A stretch of DNA of 8,811 nucleotides, from the NCBI GenBank assembly GCA_028290685.1, contig JAQGJI010000087.1, positions 1 to 8,811 of the forward strand, in the 5' to 3' direction. Within the stretch, counting starts at the first letter, position 1. The number at the start of each line of letters is the position of its first letter. Shown here one piece after another: positions 6,824-8,811 of the stretch. The DNA is from Devosia sp. Its GTDB lineage: Bacteria > Pseudomonadota > Alphaproteobacteria > Rhizobiales > Devosiaceae. Under the pieces are notes generated by a model that was not told the origin of the DNA, did no database searches, and worked only from the letters and a program-made list of their open reading frames with translations. Both the position numbers and the translations under genes were made by a program.

Positions 6824-7227
6824 GCCCGCAACGCGCCCACAATGAAGTCGAACGCGAGACCGGCCATGGCACCGATCTGTGGCGGGTCATCGCGGCGCCG
6901 ATCATCTGGGCGCTGCACTTCCTGTTCTGCTACGTCTTTGTGGCGGTCTATTGCGAAAAGGCCGGGCGCACTGCCGACCTGTTCGAGGCACGGCTCTGGG
7001 TAATGGGCGCAACCGCCCTGGCGCTGGGCGCTATTTTCTGGCTCACCCTGCGCATCTGGCGGGTGCGCGCCCGCAGCGTCACCGACGACGATTTCGAGTT
7101 CGAGCACAACACACCTGAAGAACGGCACCGCTTCCTCAGTCACGCAGCCCTCATGCTGTGCGTGCTGTCGGCGGTGGCGGTGCTCTATATCGTTATTCCC
7201 GCCCTGTACCTTTCCACATGCCGATGA
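6820..7227 (+). CDS. Small three-helix membrane protein of the oxidase operon, function unknown
   Basis: This 135-residue protein is not assigned to a named family. It has three predicted membrane helices (about 22-45, 58-80 and 107-131), separated by a basic stretch (RIWRVRARS, 78-86) and an acidic loop (VTDDDFEFEH, 87-96). Helix 1 holds H33, C37 and C45; helix 3 holds H108 and C114; C134 is next to the C-terminus. It starts at ATG 6820, overlapping the ctaD stop as ATGA, and overlaps ctaG the same way. Lying between the catalytic subunit and a copper assembly factor, it could be a small structural subunit (subunit IV-like) or an assembly factor. The Cys and His residues in the membrane could bind metal or heme, but no known motif supports that. 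Confidence 0.85.
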   Translation: MSPQRAHNEVERETGHGTDLWRVIAAPIIWALHFLFCYVFVAVYCEKAGRTADLFEARLWVMGATALALGAIFWLTLRIWRVRARSVTDDDFEFEHNTPEERHRFLSHAALMLCVLSAVAVLYIVIPALYLSTCR

Positions 7228-7850
7228 TCGATCGCCCCCTGACCATCGCTGGCTTGTTGGTGCTGCTGCTGGCCTGGGCCGGTCCCCTGCCCGGCATGGT
7301 TGCGCAAAGCTTTGCGGCCCATATGAGCCTGCACATGAGCGTGGTTGGCATCGGGGTGCCGCTCCTGGCCGCGGGACTCGGTCCGCTGGTGGGCGCCAGG
7401 GGATGGCTGCGCTCGCAACTGACGCTGCCGATTGCCGCCAGCATCATCGATCTGGTCGTGGTCTGGGGCTGGCACGCCCCTGCCCTGCACCATGCGTCGC
7501 GCGTTTCATCCCTGGCGCTGGCCGCCGAGCAGGCGAGTTTTGCCCTGGTCTCCCTGCTTGTCTGGCTCGTGGCGCTGACCAGCAGCAGCAAGACGCGGCG
7601 GAGTGCTGCCCTGGCTGGGGCCATGGCGCTGTTTTTTACCTCGATGCACATGACCCTGCTTGGCGCCCTGATCGGGTTGGCGCCGCGGCCGATCTATGGC
7701 GAGCATCTTCATCATGGGCTGGCAGGTCCGGCGGCCCTGGCCGACCAGCAACTGGGCGGCGTCATCATGCTGGCCATCGGTGGAGTGATCTATCTGGCGG
7801 GAGGACTTGTGCTGATGGCGCGGGTGCTGCAGCGGCAGGAGGCGGCATGA
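7224..7850 (+). CDS. ctaG: CtaG, caa3-type cytochrome c oxidase assembly factor
   Basis: The 208-residue polytopic protein belongs to the caa3_CtaG family (as in Bacillus CtaG), not to the unrelated Cox11-type CtaG. Visible hallmarks are HMSLHM (H33, M34, H37, M38) in an early helix, WGWHAP (H84) with H89-H90, SMHM (M141, H142, M143), a His-rich GEHLHHG loop (160-165) and DQQLGG (174-179). The Met/His clusters are plausible copper sites for loading CuB or CuA. It is shorter than many relatives, which I recall at about 270 residues or more, and seems to lack their extended N-terminal part. ATG 7224 is chosen because it makes the ATGA overlap seen at every other junction of the operon; ATG 7218, two codons earlier, is possible. 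Confidence 0.88.
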   Translation: MIDRPLTIAGLLVLLLAWAGPLPGMVAQSFAAHMSLHMSVVGIGVPLLAAGLGPLVGARGWLRSQLTLPIAASIIDLVVVWGWHAPALHHASRVSSLALAAEQASFALVSLLVWLVALTSSSKTRRSAALAGAMALFFTSMHMTLLGALIGLAPRPIYGEHLHHGLAGPAALADQQLGGVIMLAIGGVIYLAGGLVLMARVLQRQEAA

Positions 7851-8811
7851 TCAATCTCAGACCTTACCTGGTCGGCGCGGGGCTCGGTGTGCTGGGTCTG
7901 GGCTTCCTGCCCCTGAGCGGGCTGCTGCCCAGTTCGGCCGAGCCGGCACAGCCGGCCGTCTTTGGCTGGTATTTCAACATGGCGGCACAGCAATCGATCA
8001 CGCTGCGTTCGCTGATGACCGAAGTGCCGCCGCTCGATGGTGCCGGCATGGCCGAGCGCGGCGCCGGGCACTACGAAATGGTGTGTGCCAATTGCCATGG
8101 CAGCCCCCTGGCCCCCGCGCAGCAATTTGCCAGCAACCTCAGCCCCAGCCCGCCGCCACTGGTGCAGCGGATGGCGCAGTGGCATCCGCCGGCGCGCGTG
8201 TTTGCTACCGTCAAGCACGGTATCCGCCACACCGCCATGCCGGGCTGGCCTGCCCAACTGCGCGATGACGAAGTTTGGGACATGGTGGCATTCCTGCGGG
8301 CGCTGCCCGACCTGGACGCTGCCCGATATGGCGCCATGACAGGGCAAACCGCTCCCAATCAATGCGCGCGCTGTCATGGCGCCGAGGGTGAGGGCGTCGT
8401 GCCCGGAACGCCCCGGCTCGATATCCAGACCCCGCTCTATATCGAAACGGCGCTCAGGGCCTTTCGCGACGGCACGCGGCAAAGCGGTACCATGATGGCC
8501 GCCGCGCGCAGGCTGAGCGACGAGCAGATCAGGCAGTTGGCCCAGATGTATGGACGCCAGATTGACGCGCCGCAGAAAACCAGCTCCCCCGACATCCAGA
8601 GCATTGTCGAGCGGGGCATTGCCGAACGCGACGTGCCGGCCTGCGCCTCGTGCCATGGTGGCCCTGCCCGCCCCGGCTATCCGCGACTGGACGGCCAGGA
8701 TGCCGATTATCTGTTGCGCCAGCTCAAGCTCTTCAAGCAACACGGAGCCAGCCGCGGCGGGCCCAACGCCCATATCATGGCGGAGGTCGTGCGGTTCCTC
8801 GAGGAGGACGA
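7847..8811 (+). CDS. Membrane-anchored tri-heme cytochrome c (3' end outside window)
   Basis: The frame opens at ATG 7847, overlapping the ctaG stop as ATGA, and is still open at the right edge (321 codons visible). A hydrophobic N-terminal segment (about 7-28) should be an uncleaved anchor or signal. Three CxxCH heme sites follow, one per cytochrome c unit: C80-C83-H84, C173-C176-H177 and C266-C269-H270. Probable axial methionines are M131 (TAMPGW), M216 or M217 (SGTMMAA) and M311. The last unit (ACASCHGG, then YPRLDGQDADYLLRQL) resembles cytochrome c4/c553. As the last visible gene of a caa3 operon, it is a natural electron donor to the heme c of subunit II, in the periplasm. It could instead be the electron-entry subunit of a periplasmic dehydrogenase encoded further right. 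Confidence 0.93.
   Translation, partial: MINLRPYLVGAGLGVLGLGFLPLSGLLPSSAEPAQPAVFGWYFNMAAQQSITLRSLMTEVPPLDGAGMAERGAGHYEMVCANCHGSPLAPAQQFASNLSPSPPPLVQRMAQWHPPARVFATVKHGIRHTAMPGWPAQLRDDEVWDMVAFLRALPDLDAARYGAMTGQTAPNQCARCHGAEGEGVVPGTPRLDIQTPLYIETALRAFRDGTRQSGTMMAAARRLSDEQIRQLAQMYGRQIDAPQKTSSPDIQSIVERGIAERDVPACASCHGGPARPGYPRLDGQDADYLLRQLKLFKQHGASRGGPNAHIMAEVVRFLEED

Overview
The window looks like a piece of chromosome from a GC-rich alphaproteobacterium. The HWE-family histidine kinase, the stand-alone receiver protein, the EcfG-type promoter words and the cox gene arrangement all point that way. A member of the Hyphomicrobiales is my guess, but the genus cannot be read from the sequence. No rRNA, tRNA, CRISPR array or mobile element is visible.

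Layout: (1) Positions 1-167 (+) hold the last 54 codons of a GH13 glycosidase, most like malto-oligosyltrehalose trehalohydrolase (treZ). (2) Positions 338-2489 (-) hold a two-gene signalling operon: a soluble kinase with three PAS domains and an HWE catalytic core, then an 8-bp-overlapping single-domain response regulator. (3) Positions 2767-3258 (-) encode a four-helix cytochrome b561. (4) From 3339 to beyond the right edge (+) runs a compact operon for a caa3-type cytochrome c oxidase: subunit II fused to a cytochrome c domain, a subunit I+III fusion, a small three-helix membrane protein of unknown function, a short CtaG of the caa3 type, and a tri-heme cytochrome c cut off by the window end. 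All four junctions in this operon are ATGA overlaps.

Electrons would pass from c-type cytochromes, plausibly including the tri-heme protein, to the heme c and CuA of subunit II, and then to heme a and the a3-CuB centre of subunit I. CtaG probably helps copper delivery. Cytochrome b561 is transcribed divergently and may handle quinol or superoxide electrons in the same membrane.

Two things stand out. First, the 80-bp gap between cytochrome b561 and the oxidase holds a quasi-palindrome whose two strands each read as an EcfG (general stress response sigma factor) promoter: a perfect GGAAC-N16-CGTT towards the oxidase and GGAAC-N16-AGTT towards b561. With an HWE kinase and receiver next door, this suggests a respiratory module run by the general stress response. 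Second, subunit I keeps every metal ligand and the helix-VI glutamate of A1 oxidases, but appears to lack the K-channel lysine and serine and all three D-channel asparagines.
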